DNA from: Stercorarius parasiticus
Lineage: Eukaryota > Chordata > Aves > Charadriiformes > Stercorariidae
Reading direction: 5' to 3'
Assembly: GCA_013396915.1 (NCBI GenBank)
Contig: VWZL01005191.1
Coordinates: forward strand, 620,001 to 684,000
DNA length: 64,000 nucleotides
Within the stretch, counting starts at the first letter, position 1; each line of letters opens with the position of its first letter. The position numbers were made by a program, and so were the translations under genes. Below, piece by piece: positions 27,060-40,589 of this stretch. A model generated the notes under the pieces. The model was given only the letters and a program-made list of their open reading frames with translations, was not told the DNA's origin and ran no database searches.

Positions 27060-27540
27060 AATAAGAATTCTAAATGCTTAGGTGCATCTTGAGTTGGAGA
27101 CTCAAAGAAGTGGCTGAGCTTTACCTTAATTTCCACATATTTCTTTTCTGTGTCTGTAAAATTAGCGCTGATACTAACCCCTGCTTCACAGCAGTGTTAT
27201 AAAGATAGATTAATTAATGCTTCGAAATGTTAGATATTATTGATGAGCATGATGGAAGAAACCTTGAGGAAAATTAATAATTCTGTCTTGCAGAGCACAG
27301 TTTGAAGGCTATGTGAAAAAGGTGTGTAGATAAGGCATGAAACCACTTATCATTCCGTGACACTAAACAAAATATTGAGTACCTGCTCAGTTTTGAGATG
27401 TTTTGGAAAAGATTTTTGAGATGCCCAGCATGAGACACCTGAGGTCTGATTTTCAGAGTTGTTTAGCATTGGTCTTGATTACTGACAGAAACTGAAGGTG
27501 CTTGGCATCCTAGAAAACTTAGCTCAAAAGGCTTTTAAAT
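27060..27540. repeat. Probable ancient amniote interspersed repeat
   Basis: Phrases here resemble widespread old sauropsid repeats: TTTCTGTGTCTGTAAAATTA followed by a GATGAGC stretch, and ATGCCCAGCATGAGACACCT, then GGTCTGATTTTCAGAG, with a later GCTTGGCATCCTAGAAAACTT. I recognise the style but cannot assign the family without a search. Limits are approximate, and two different elements may be present. Confidence 0.4.
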
Positions 27541-29064
27541 TTAGTGCTGAAAAATCATTGGGTTCTTAAAAAGTCCAAAATGAAAAGACTACTTAAGTCA
27601 CCAGCGTGTGTGGGAAAGTGAAGTTCAGTCATCCTTGTTATCAAGCAAAGTTGATAACTTACATCCAGTTCTTACCTACTTATAATGCTTTTTTTGTTCT
27701 CAATTAATGAAAAGATTTAAATCATTTAAAAAAAACCTGTTTAAATCTGGAGCCATAGACTTTCAGGTCCATAGCCAACTTTGAACTGCACTTTGTGTTT
27801 CAGTAGTATTTGGCGGTTGTGACAGCTATTATTCACACTCTTTGAGCACCAAATCTAGAGCACAGTTAGTTGGCCAGATCCAAAAAGTGGGTGAAGCACC
27901 TTACCTTCAGTGCTTTAACTCCTGAAGCTAAATTCCTGGTACAGTCAGTGGGACGTCTTAGGTATCGGACATCTCTGTTAACCTCCTTCTGTGCTTTTAC
28001 AGCATCAGAGCTACTGCAAACAGGCTCATTCCCTTTCTTGGAAGGATAGCTTTCTGAAATAAGATGAAGCAATTGTAGTATTTCCTCTTCTTGTGTTTGT
28101 CTAACAGTTAGAATTTTCCTGCAGTTGTAGGAGAGGGAAGGAAGAGGCCTTGCATCAGCAACTCTTATGTCCAAGACAGTATGCTAATCACAGGACTATA
28201 GAAACCCCTTGCTCCTATCAACTCTAGGTTGCTTTGCAGCAGAAACATGACTTAAAGAACCAGAAAAGGAGCAGCCAAGAGTTTGTTACCTAGACTCTAG
28301 AGTATTTTTCTTTAATATTATGCAAATACTTGAATAAAAAATGGAAACAGTCCTCAAGAGCACAAGAGAGAACCCAAGAATGCTGCCATCTCAGAAACTC
28401 TAGGCCTTGGCATGGTATGCAAAAGGAGTATACTTTGGTAATTCTTCTGAAAGTTAACTTTACATACTGTGCCGTATGCTAAATGCAATACTGCTTATAT
28501 ATAGCAGATGTGGTCAGAGCATGTCTAATTTTTTAGGCCTTTTGAGCTTGGAAGTGTTAAGACATGTAATCGTTGAAATCCAAACTGTGAGAGATAAATA
28601 TGTCCTTGACTTAGTCAAGTTTGTGACAAACCTTGGTATAAGCATTTTGCGGAACTTTAGACACTTATGTTTTGTGTTGAAAACACACAGAACGTGTAGG
28701 ATAGGATTTGACTCTAGGGCAGAGGCCTCTAAATATTGGCGTCTGTATGTAAGCTTAAATGTTTAATCTCATGTTCTAGTCAAGGGAGATGCATACTTGG
28801 TACAGTTAGTGGTATTTGGAGAGTTTGCTAGCTGATGTCCCAAAGGAGACCTAAATGGTATCCATTGGTATCCACAGAAGTGCCTTAAATGGTATCCAAG
28901 ATATCATCAGCCTGAAATTTTAAGTTATGACACAAAACTTACAGAAGGACAGTGTCCTGCTAGAGAAAGGCTGGAAGCAAGGTGTGATACTCCAAAGCAT
29001 CTAATTTACACTGGATGTGAAGGTGTAAGCTACTAAATCGACTGCAGTTCATCAGTGTGATTAG

Positions 29065-29115
29065 GAAGGAATAGACTAGAAATAGGAATAGAATAGAAGA
29101 GTAGAATAGATAGGA
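29065..29115. repeat. Degenerate GAATA-type simple repeat
   Basis: Repeated gaatag/aatag/gaata units over about 50 bases (ggaatagactagaaatagga and on). No gene was recognised nearby. Confidence 0.6.
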
Positions 29116-30593
29116 ACACATTTGGATGACTGCAATCTGAGGCTGAGTCCTACTAATATTATTTGGCAGGAAAAAGTAGATGCAAAGTAGAAATTTCCTT
29201 GGTCACTCTGTTAGGAAAGTGTGCAGTTTCTGCTAAAATTATACTTGTGCTCAAGTCCCATTTGAGTTTTACCCAGCAGTTTATTTTACAGAATATCTGG
29301 TCTGAAAGTCAGCAAATAATTTGTTAAAATTAATTCAGTACAGAATTTCAGCGTTTTGCAGTAGGCTTCTCCCTCAGTATCAAGAAAATTGATAGAGGTG
29401 ACTCTGGAGAGGACACTGTGGAAGTACGGTTTTGCTTTCCATTTCATTGTCATTTTCATGATTGAGAACTTATTCTTCTTCAGTTATCAAAGACAGGTAT
29501 TTCCTCATAAGATTTATGTGCTTTTTTTAAAATTTTTTTTTTTTACTTCCTTTGGTCACTATCTGTTGCAGTGATGCTACACCAAGAAATACTTGCCTGT
29601 GCAAATATTGCTGTACTCCACATTCATCTATGCTTTATAGTACTCCTCAGTCCTTTCTTACACTTTTTTCCTGAGTGCAGGCCAGACATTTTCCCGCTAA
29701 AAACAATGAGAGACTTTAATTAACTCTGCAAATGTGCAGCCTCTGCCTCAGACCTTTTGAAGATGTTAGCCATTTTGTAAGAGGGGATACTCTGATCTGT
29801 TGTGAAAGATGAGATTTGTTGTGTAACTGCATTCTGAAAAGAGAAACTTTCTGTAATGAAGAATAGGTACATGGCACTTTACATTTAATGCAGGCCACAG
29901 TAGCGCACTGAAAATTTACCGGTGTACATAGCTAACACTAAAAATGATGAAAAGGTAATCCTGTAATAGCTTTGTTAAAAAATTATCAAATCTGACACAG
30001 TATTTTTGCTTAATGTCTGAATATGCAAAATAATGATTTAAAAACTCTGAAACTCATAGTTCTGGTTTGGCTTCATTGGAAGCTTTGGAGTACTTTTTTA
30101 TAATTCAAAATAAACAATGTTGTACAGACTTTAACCAGAAGACAAGAATTTATAAACCAAGTGAATTAATGCATATGTGGATAAGAATGAGAGAAATGCA
30201 CAGCTAAGTCACCCAAGCAGCCTTGTTTTGCTTGGTACAGTGGTAGTGTGAGAGAAAATAAATGTTGAAACTGTTCTAGAAATACAAATAGTAACATACT
30301 TAAAGCTTTGTAAAGCCAGGTGGTGTAGATATTTTGAGTTTTTCCTACATTAACATGTGTATTCTTAAGCTGTATTTCTTGCTGAATTTATAATCCCCAT
30401 TTGGGGCGAATTAGTATGCTTTTAATGTATTTATTCTGAATTTGCTTACTCTTCTGAATAAAATGTACTAAATATGGAATGTCAAATGTTTATTTGGCTT
30501 GATAAATTAATATTAGGAGATGTGATTTTAAGGCTTTTTTCTTTGTTTTTAAGAGCCAGCTTTGCTTTAGCTAAGACTTTGGTTTTAATGTAA

Positions 30594-30764
<171 letters not shown>

Positions 30765-30911
30765 TAGCATAGAAAACGCATTTTTATCTTATGTTTTACC
30801 AGATATAAAGCTGTTATTTTTTCATTATCTGAATGCGCTATCAGAAAAGACAGAATAAATGAATGATTTTCACCAATTAAAGTTTACAGCAAAGAGGTTC
30901 TTAAATCTTGA

Positions 30912-30968
30912 ATTACCTTAATAGGTAATAGTTACCTTAATAGGTAATAATTACCTTGATTAGTAATT
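30912..30968. repeat. Three-copy 19-bp tandem repeat with palindromic unit
   Basis: Units start at 30912, 30931 and 30950. The first two differ by one base (ATTACCTTAATAGGTAATA and GTTACCTTAATAGGTAATA); the third is diverged. Each unit contains TTACCT-TAAT-AGGTAA, a self-complementary motif. It lies 153 bases downstream of the DIAPH3 exon at 30624-30759. Confidence 0.9.
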
Positions 30969-32101
30969 AGGCTTCTCTAATCACCTGTTTTCCTCAAGCT
31001 ACTTTAGAACTCGTAATGCTTCTTTGTATTTTTCTATTAGAATATATTGAACCTTGTGTGACCAAGTAAAAGTTCAGTTATGTTCAGAACCCCTTACGTT
31101 ACCTGAGAACAGAAATTTTCCAAATCACAAAGCCATTTTCTTTTATCTCAGGTTACATATTAATTTTTGTTCTTTTATGAGAACAAGCCTTCTTTGAGTA
31201 TGTCAACTGTTATTTCAATAGGTCCCTATTGAAACACCTGAAAAGAAACCTCAGCCATGCATTTTTAAAGTTACTCATTTATGCTCACTGTCTTTTGTAC
31301 CAAAAGAGTCGGCAGACACTGTGAGTTCTCTATTACTAAAAAAAGATGTCTGATGATCCTCTATACTGCTATATTTTATCCCAGACTGAGCTTCTGGAAT
31401 CCTTCAGAATGATGCATGACTTACTGTGTAAATTATCATGAGCTACTCTCATTTTTTTTCTGAGCAGATCTTGTTAAACAGTTCCCCACTCAAAACCTGG
31501 TCGGCACCTTTGGCATAAATGATTATCTGTCTCTTCCACATTTCACTAATAGCCAGAGTAGGTGTGTTTAGTTTCAGAGATTCTTCAAACCAAAAGTCTT
31601 TGATTTATTTTCATAAGAACATCCATGTCTTGAGATGTGAGACTAAAGCTTTCTCTTAAGATGGGAAACCAGGCGGCTGCCCTCTGAACACAGAATTTCT
31701 AATTCTTTAGAAGCAAATTCAAGACATAATCAGAAAACTACCAGTGACAATCTTTAAAGACAGAGGAGGCTGAAGAAGACTAGGAGAGGGTAAAACTGGT
31801 ATCTCTATTCATGCATGATAGGAAGTGTTTCAAAAGAGGTTAGATATTCTTCTCTCAGATATGTTTTATGTATGAAGAATAGTGCTTTAGATGGAAAATT
31901 GATAGTCTTTCAGGGAAAATTAAAGCTTCTCTCAAGTCCTATTCTTCATATCAAGCTTTCCGGAATACAGGTGCCAATGTTACGGACTTCTGAGTCATAT
32001 ACCCACATGTGTATGTAGGCCTCTGGTAGTTAAACCTATTGCTTCAGCTAATGTAGCTGGGAGCTATGTACCTGTCATCTGCAGGTCAGCAGCTTTGTCT
32101 C

Positions 32102-32684
32102 TGTCATGGTTTCAGCTGGGTAGAGATAACCATTTTGCTAGCTGCTGGTATAGTGTTGTGTTTGGAGTTAGGATGAGAAAAGATAGTGCACTGGTGTTTT
32201 TAGTTGCTGCTGGGCAGTCAAGGCCTTTTCTTCTCCTCGTATCGCCCCACCAGCGAGTAGGCTCAGAGTGCACAAGAAGTTGAGAGGGGGCACAGCCAGG
32301 ACAGCTGACCCCAACTGACCAAAGGGGTATTCCATATCGTGTGATGTCATGCTCAGCATAGAAAGCTGAGGGAAGAAGGAGGATGGGTGAGGACCCTCAG
32401 AGTTATGACATTTGTCTTCCCAAGTAACTGTTACGTGTGATGGAGCTCTGCTTTCCTGGACACGGCTGAACGCCTGCCTGCCGATGGGAAGTAGTGAATG
32501 AACTCCTTGTTTTGCTTTGCTTGCATGTGTGGCTTTTGCTTGACCTATTAAATTGTCTTTATCTCAGCCCATGAGGTTTTTTTTTCCTCACTTTTACTCT
32601 TCTGAGTCTCTCCTCCATCTGAACTGGGGGGAATAAGCAAGCAACTGCATGGTTCTAGTTGCCAGCTGGGGTTAAACCTTGCCA
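32102..32684 (+). mobile_element. Solo LTR of an endogenous retrovirus (ERVL-like), with 5-bp target duplication
   Basis: The 583-bp element starts TGTCATGGTTTCAGCTGGGT and ends GGGGTTAAACCTTGCCA. It is flanked on both sides by GTCTC (32097-32101 and 32685-32689), a 5-bp target site duplication. I recognise the sequence as a common neoavian LTR type (for example AAGTAGTGAATGAACTCCTT, then CTATTAAATTGTCTTTATCT). The TATA region is degraded (agcatagaaagctg), while the TATTAAA polyadenylation-type signal remains near 32547. No internal retroviral genes adjoin it, so the provirus was reduced to a solo LTR by recombination. It has the same orientation as DIAPH3. Confidence 0.9.
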
Positions 32685-33701
32685 GTCTCTTAGTAGCTTT
32701 TTTATTTTATTTATTGAAATATGTAAATGTACATAAAGAGGTTTCTTGCTCTTGTTAGCAGCCACTTAAGGTTCCATCTGAAATGACTGATCTAAACAAC
32801 AGCAGGTGGGAAAAGATAATGTTAGGATCACCTGAAACTACAAATGTCTGGAGTCTGATATTCACTAAATTGGACCCTGATGAGTTGTATTTTGTTCTTC
32901 ATAGCTCCTTGTGAGGTTTCTTGTACTTGTTTGCAACATCATTTTAAAGTCTGTTAGAAAACCCAAATTCTGGCAGTGGAAAGCACCGCTGGTAGATTTG
33001 TTTGTCAGGAAGGACAGCAACAACAACGAAAAATTGGGGGTTTTTATTTTAGTTTAGTTTAGCAGTCTTATCAAAACTTTATTTACTAATTGAAGAGGCA
33101 TAATGGTGCTCTGATTCTGATGGAAGAGTAACATACACATTCAAAAATATTTTTTTCCTTTTTTTCACCCCTTTTTTTTTTTTTTTAGCCATTACTAGTT
33201 CATTGAAAGGCTGTCTTTTCATTAAGAATCTGTAAATCAGCCACAAAATGTTCACACCTGACCTGCTGACAAATTTCTAACCTCCCTCTGTCAACATACC
33301 AAAACATTCTTACCTGGAGTGTGACTGTGGAGTAGCTGATTTTTGCTCCATATCATTTCTTTATATGGTGACTAGATCAGATGTTGGATTTGTAGGAACA
33401 TTAGTTCAATTATTGCTTGAATGAAGTAGCTAAAAACTCATTCATGTCACCATACTAGAAAATATTTTCTGGGATTCAAACAGGTGCATACTTGAAGAAC
33501 AGAAAAGTATAGAGTATTTGTACTAACTAATTCTTTGAGATTTTTTTTTTCTTTTCATTGAAGAGATAATAGTGTACTCTGTATCTCCACTCTACATTTT
33601 TCAGCAACACTGCTTTTTAACTGAAAATGTCCTGAGGGATGCCTGTCTAGCACTGTGCTGTATGCTACTTACAGTTTCTAAACTGTTTCTCTTCAATTTT
33701 T

Positions 33702-33772
33702 AAAAAAAAAAAAAAAAAGGGCACAAAAAGAAACAAAAAAACCAACCAAAAAACCCCAAAACAAGCAACACC
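33702..33772. repeat. A-rich / AC-rich low-complexity tract
   Basis: Seventeen A bases followed by A-runs punctuated with C and G (aaccaaccaaaaaaccccaaaac). It could be an old retroposon tail but no body was recognised upstream. Confidence 0.8.
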
Positions 33773-33799
33773 ACTTTACTGGACTGACAATCGTTAACG

Positions 33800-34210
33800 G
33801 CACTGGTTGTGCTAATAACTTATGCATTATTTGTCATTAACACTACAAATTAGTTCTTACTATCAGTCACTACCACAACATATACAAAGCAGTCAGTCCG
33901 TAATATCTGTGTCCTAAATTTGATGTGAATCTTACCATTTTATAAGATGGTTTAGTTTCTAGACAGTTCCTGACCCTCTTGTCTATCCCTAGATTACACG
34001 ATGCAAAATCCTTCAAGGGGTGTTAATTCCCCAGGTCACAGCAGTGCTTTCAGCTGGATTTTTTTTCCTTTGTTCAATTGCTGCTTCTATTCTTAATGTA
34101 AAACCAGTCTTTTTGTGCTTTTTTTCAGTGACCATTAATTGGCCATTAGTGACTTATTTACAGTTCTGGAGCTTCTGCTTTCAGCCTGTGTCCATAACGT
34201 TCAAGACCTG
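33800..34210. repeat. Possible dispersed repeat, copy B (LTR-like, unassigned)
   Basis: The piece contains CATTAACACTACAAATTAGT, CAGTCACTACCACAACATAT, ACAAAGCAGT and GTCCTAAATTTGATGTGAAT, resembling the 10140-10870 region. Similarity is clear only over about 100 bases; beyond that it is unassigned. Confidence 0.4.
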
Positions 34211-34855
34211 AGCTGCTATCCAATGCTTAAATAGGATTTATATTATCATTCTAAGCTTGTTTTGTTAACCACTGGTCTCATTTACAACACAGACATTTAA
34301 CCTGTCCTAGATTCTCCTTTGTTCTTGAAGTCCTTTTCTTTGTATTTCTTCGGCTTTCATCTGCTTTTGGAAGTTATTTGAAGAGTAGGGGTTTGTTGCC
34401 TACAGTGCCACTTTCTGCTGCATAAGGTGGATTCATTTCTTGTAAAAGTGACCTACATAATGCTGCAAAATTTTTAGCGTTTCAGGGGGTATTGCTGACT
34501 CTTTGCAGTCACAAAACCCTAAGATCTTAAAGAAATATGTACAAGACCATAGATTTTATTAATATCTACCAAATATGTGAGTTGAGCCAATAAGTTCTGT
34601 ACAGCACACTAGGACTGTATCATACTAGGTTTGCCTAGCACTATACAGATGTATTAAAACATAAGGAAAACAATCGTGAATTAAAGGTAATTCCTGATTT
34701 TCAACTTAAACTACTTTGGGGGAGAGGAGGAAATCTTTCTGGGTGAATACAATAATTTCATCACTAGTAACTGACATTTACTGCAAACATGAGATCTGAG
34801 GTGGTTCTACAGTATACCAGCCTTCTCACAAACTCTAATAGCCTTCCTTAGCCTA

Positions 34856-35480
34856 TGTGTGGTGTTCCTCAGGGCTCAGTTTTGAGACCGGTTTTATTCA
34901 ATATCTTTATCAATGATCTGGATGAGGGGGTTGAGTGCACCCTCAGTAAGGTTGCAGATGACACCAAATTAGGTGGGAGTGTTGATCTGCTTGAGGGTAG
35001 GAAGGCTCTACAGAGGGACCTGGACAGGNAGGTACCAAGCTGGTGAGGGGTCTGGAGACCAAGGCATATGAGGAGAGGCTGAGGGAACTGGGCATGTTTA
35101 GTTTGGAGGAGAGGAGGCTGAGGGGAGACCTCATTGCCCTCTACAACTACCTGAAAGGAGGTTGCAGAGAGGTGGGTGTTGGCCTCTTCTCCCAGGTGAA
35201 TAATGACAGGACCAGAGAAAATGGTCTGAAGTTGTGGCAGGGGAGGTTTAGCTTAGATCTTAGGAAGAATTCCTTTGCTGAAAGAGTGGTCAGGCACTGG
35301 AAGAGCCTGCCCAGGGAGGTGGTTGAGTCCCCATCCCTAGAGGTATTTAAGAAACGCGCAGATTTGGCCCTTCAGGGCATGCTCTAGTGACAGAGATTGT
35401 AGGGGGTTTTTTTGTGTGTGTATGGTTGGACTTGATGGTCTCCAAGGTCCTTTCCAACCATGAAGATTCTATGATTCTAT
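34856..35480 (+). mobile_element. CR1 LINE 3' region, sense, with an internal deletion at an N
   Basis: The left part encodes [20 protein letters not shown], then [15 protein letters not shown] and RDLDR (reverse transcriptase palm with the ADDTKL catalytic motif). After the N at 35029 it resumes at [20 protein letters not shown] and runs to [17 protein letters not shown] stop, followed by the CR1 3' UTR and ATTCTATGATTCTAT tail. About 370 bases present between these points in the 47230-48289 copy are missing. The loss coincides with the N, so it may be an assembly artefact. Confidence 0.93.
35029..35029. other. Single-N assembly join inside CR1
   Basis: One ambiguous base sits exactly where the CR1 sequence jumps from the RDLDR region to the TKLVRGLE region. 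This is typical of a small or collapsed gap closed in a repeat. Confidence 0.9.
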
Positions 35481-37906
35481 GTTGTGCCTTTGATATATAG
35501 ACAGTTTAACCATCTAGATGGCAGCTTACACTCTGTCATCCATACCTCTGCATCAGACTGCCTTTGAAATACTTTTACAGCAAGTTCAGTGTTGATACGG
35601 TCATTTTCTAAAATTAGATAAATATATACAGTGTTTTATAAATCTTTATAAAGTTTTCAGTTTGATTTTTTAATATATTTTAGATATAAATAATTGCATC
35701 AATATTTTGTATGTTGTAAAATATGTGTAGTGTTTTATAAATATGTAGTACAGCAACTTTTTAGAAAAACTTAGCACTTCAGGTAGGCTTTATAATAAAA
35801 TTTTCAAACTCTGCTAAAAAGACCATAGATTTTTGTTATTTACATGGAATCATTTGTCTTACTCTCTTGCAAGTATTTTTTTGATAGTTGGACCTGAAGC
35901 CAATGTCAGATTTAGATGTCTCTAAATTGTAATTTGCTAAAATTCTCAATCTCTACTTTACATCTTAGTGACACTTTTGTGTCCTAATGATCACAGTTCA
36001 AATGGTTCACAGATACAAAATGATGGGAGTCTTAAGTTTACATAATAAAAATATCAGCTCAATATTTTCCTTTCAGCTCCATCCTAACTTCAAAAGTATG
36101 TAGAATTCATTAAAAAATTTTGCATGTCTAAGCAGTGACTGATCTTTGGTATTTTGAAATTTATGGTAATAAAATCTGTCCTCTAAATACTCTGGGATAC
36201 AAAGTGACATTCATCGTGAGATGCTTTGTCAATAAGATTGCTTTGCTTGTTTCTATGAAGCCAGTTCAAACTAGCACATACTATCGTTCCTAAGGTAAAT
36301 AACCAGTGGAAGGGGATCTTTATGTAAATGCCACTTGTCTGCATACTATTAACATTCAGATACATACTTTCTCATGCTGTTCAGATTCTCGGTAGAAAAT
36401 ACACCAATCAATTATTTTGATCTTATCACAGTGTAAAGAATTCTATAACTGTGATAACACCGGCTAAATTTATTGTAATATAATTGAGAACTCCATCATT
36501 GTGGCATCTTCATTGTGTCTTACTTTGAATACTATTTAAGTAACAAGCCACTTTCATCAGTGGTTGTTTACAAAGGCTGCCCTTTCTTATGCAAAAGCAG
36601 TGAAGTGATGCCCAAATGATGTCTTAAACATCTGATTTCCAATTGAGAATATTAGTTTGTTTTCAATTGTGTTACTCAGTTTCACTTTCATCATTACTAA
36701 CTAGTTTTAAATCCATGTTCCAGTTCATTTAGACAGTTACAACCTTATTTACGGTCAATTTTGCAGCATTTATTTTTTCAGAGGTTTTATATTGTTTATC
36801 CGGTTTCGGGAAAAAAACATTCGCGTCTCACAAACTTGCTAAGAATGTTTTAGGTTTTGGTTCTTCAAACATTTACTACTTTATTACTCTTTGCTAAGTT
36901 TTGCAATATATAATATTTTCTTTAATTCTGTAGTGTTCCGCAAAACAAAAGGACACCATGGATCCCAGCACTAACAGTTTTAAGCAATGAAAGTAGTAAA
37001 TGTAATTAGGCAGTTAAAATTCAGATTCCAACAGATAAAATGCTTGCCTTAGAAATAAATTAAAAAATCCCCAAACCTACTTATATTAGTATGTACTGTG
37101 AAAGACCCTGTTTTCCCTGCCTAGCTCAAGTTCATAAGGCCTCCATTTTATTAATTTCTTCCCACTGGGAGAGGAGAATCAATACCTCTTAATAGTATTC
37201 CTTTCCTCTGAGGGGATTAAAGGACTGCACATGTCGCAGATTATAAAAATGTGCTCATGTTCTATTACAACAGAGGTGAACATCAGTAGTTTCTAACATA
37301 TGTTGATAATTTGTTGTTTCAAAATGTCTGCTGGGCTACTTTCCTGAAAAACACAGGTTTTCGACAATATTTCTAGATTTTGGGCATTTAGGTATATGTT
37401 TTGTGCAACTAAATTTACTGTGAAGGTGTCAAAAGATCTGATAATACTATATATGAAAAAATCTTGAGGGTATAATATTAATATCCAGCAACTGTTTTGT
37501 GTAAGGGCCCTCTTCTCTAGGGAGTTTGCCCTTTTGGAATTTCAAGTGCTCTGTTCATCTTGGTTCTTCCCTGGTGCTTATTATTCTTTCCAGTTGTCCC
37601 ATGACTGCCTTCGCTTATCCTCAAATTGGACCCTCTTCACCAAGAGGATTCCTGAGGTCACTTTTTGTTATTTAACTTTATTCTTAAGGATCACTTTTAT
37701 TATGAGGTCAGTGGGGAATAAATCTGTTCTGTAACTGTGAGGAGCATAACTTCTTGCTTTTACAGTAAATAACAATGAGCTGGAAGAACCGTGGGACCTT
37801 ATAGAGTTGCCTACTCAGTACATGCTCATGTTAATACTTAGTGGGCAGTTGACAGTACACTCATAACAAGCTTGGAGAGTAGATCTAATTTTGCTTTATG
37901 CCTGTT

Positions 37907-37924
37907 AAAAAAAAAAAAAAAAAA
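37907..37924. repeat. A18 homopolymer run
   Basis: Eighteen consecutive A bases with no recognised retroposon body upstream. Confidence 0.9.
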
Positions 37925-40589
37925 GAGGTCCTATATATGAGGAATGAGTTGTGACAGACATTGACCACAGATCCACTGGAAAGATGTCACTTGATACGTC
38001 ACTAAGTATGAAGGTTATTTTTCAGATGCAATTGTATTGTTTTGACAGTAAAGTATAAATCTGGGTAAATTACTCAGAACAGATGTTTTCCTTGAGAATA
38101 ATTGTCACATTTGTGTTTGAACATGATACAGAGGATGATAAAATACAGGTATGCTCAATTAAAAAAAAAAATCTAGCCTGAAAAACAGTGTGTGATACAT
38201 CTGCAGAAGCCACAGCAAAAGCTGAGACACAGCAAAACCTCATCAAGTCTCACGCTGTAGGATCTTCAGGGAATTAGGTGCTTTTAGTGCAAAAAAAGTA
38301 GAACTGATCTGAGTGTATATTAATTAAGACCCAACAGCTAATAGTCACAAGTCATGTTCTAACAAGATCTCAAAGGTGCTAAATCTTCTGAAGCATGGAG
38401 GTGTAGTTCATGCACTTGTTGGCAACCCATGGGCTCAGAATGCAGCAGCTGCTATTTGTCTGTACTAAGCAGTATCTCCAAAAGAACAAGAGGTTTAGTA
38501 GAAACAATTATTTTTCTTTCTGAAAATTTTACTTAGAAGTGGAACCTTTGGAGATAGTAGCTGAAAGGCATTTGTGAAACTGAAGTTTACACAAAAGCCC
38601 TGAAAAAATAAATAGCATCTGTATTTGGGAGAGACAGAAATAGTCAAACAGAACTGTTGAAAAAATTAAGGGTCATTAAAGGAATGTCTGTAGATAAATA
38701 TTCTCATAAGACTTGTCATTTATGTTGTAGCGGTAAAATTTCTAAACAAATGTGAAGAGAATGCTGCAAATTTAAAACGGCATTACCATGAAAAATAATT
38801 TAATCTCTGGAGCCATCTTTGGGATTAAGAGTTCTAACATTTATGCAGACAGTAGGTTTTGATTTGAGTAAGCATTTCCTACTCCAAATACTACCTTACA
38901 TCTCCTCCATAAGGAGTAGACATCAGAGTCCTCTTTAAACTCTCACTCCTGCTATGTGTAAATGCTTTTATTCTTTCTGGGTTTTTTGAATCATTAAAAG
39001 TTTCTTCTCTCAAGTTGCAGAGGAGGGGAGGAATAAATATCCTTCCCAAAGCATCTGAGGGTATGCTTTATTTTTACTTTCCTTAGTCCAAAGTTGTAAA
39101 AGAGCCAAGAACCTCCTCTGTCATTGTTGGAAAGCTAGAAGAAGACAAGGTCATGTCTCTGACTCTTCCTTCAAACTGAGTCTGCTGCTGCTTCTGTTTC
39201 TCTGCTGTTCTCTATGACGCTTATCTTCACTCGACAATACCTCAGTGGTTGTACAGAAGTACAGTTTTGTTACTGCATACCAAAATATTCTTGCTCTGAA
39301 GCTTGCTGACAGAAGTTACTTGATTCCTCTGGCAGCTTCTATCCATTGAAAGCTATTAAATGCAAATACAAAGTCTTTGAATCACAAACTGCTGGAGACC
39401 AAGAGACCATTCTAGAAATGTCACTACATATTTATCCTGTCCATTGTATAGAAGTTTCCTGTTGGCTACAAATGCACGGAGGATGCAGGGGTAGGTGGAC
39501 CATTGATCTGATCCTCCTGGGTATTCTTCTGCATTTATAGCCACCCAAACAAAAAGGGTCTTGCCCACCTAAAGCTGTCTGGTAGTGTTCCCGTGACCAA
39601 GCTCAGTCATGTAATCCAGTTGGAACTCTCTCACTCCACGAGTGAGAAATTATATAACTTCTAAATTCCCTTCAGCCCCAAATCTCTGTAGCACAGCTTT
39701 CAGTATGAGTGATCATTGTGTATATTTTCTGATTTATTGGTTGTTTATAGATTTGAATGGAAATAGTAATGCCTTTCCTTGTGCTCAATGAACTCCTTCA
39801 GAGGTACATGGTAACCAAGAGACAAGATGTTCATACACACCCACATGCCTATATTATATTCAGCTACATATATTCTTACAAGAAGCTATATTCAGTTAAG
39901 AATGCTACTAGAGTGGTTCTAACTGCTTTCTAATTGAAATTGTAATTAATATGTCTCAGTAATAGATGATTATTTTTTTTCCCCCTCTGTGAAACAACAC
40001 TAATGGAAAAACTAGAGTTTTGTTAGTCTGAAAAGCAGATTGGTTGCATTCTTGTCAGTGTCATTGGAGTTGGAGCTGTGATGTGTAAAGAAAACAGAAA
40101 AATCATTAACAGGAAAACTTGTTGACTGACTTCTTCATATGTAGCTGACGATTCTCACTATTAGCTGTCCTATCAAATCTTAATTTTAGATAGCAGTATG
40201 TAAGGTTCGTCTGTTTTAGTTATGAGTGATTAAATATAAATTACTAAAACTTAGTATTCTGCTTAATTTAGCAGTTTTATTTTTCCACTAAAAGCAGAGT
40301 ATCCCTAGTTAATAGAAAAAGGTTTATAAGAAGATTGTATCTTTAAACTGGCTTTTTAAAAATATTATCAGGTAATGCAATATGTAATACGTTACTAGAA
40401 TGTCCTGTATTGTTGAGCTGGTAAGTGAATGTGTACACAGATAAATCATTTCATTTTCAGACTGTTAGTTACTGTTTCTGTGCACTTAGTGGAAAGGTAA
40501 CCTCTTTTTTATTGTAGTTATGTTTAGAGTTTCCATTGGAGATGGACAACCTATTCTAGTGTTTGATCACTCTCAGAAACAAAACAAAA

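Noticed and set aside
27866..28174. 102-codon ORF on the minus strand
   Set aside because: No recognisable family, not flanked by splice signals or other coding evidence, and inside an intron next to old repeat material. The length is compatible with chance in this slightly GC-richer patch.
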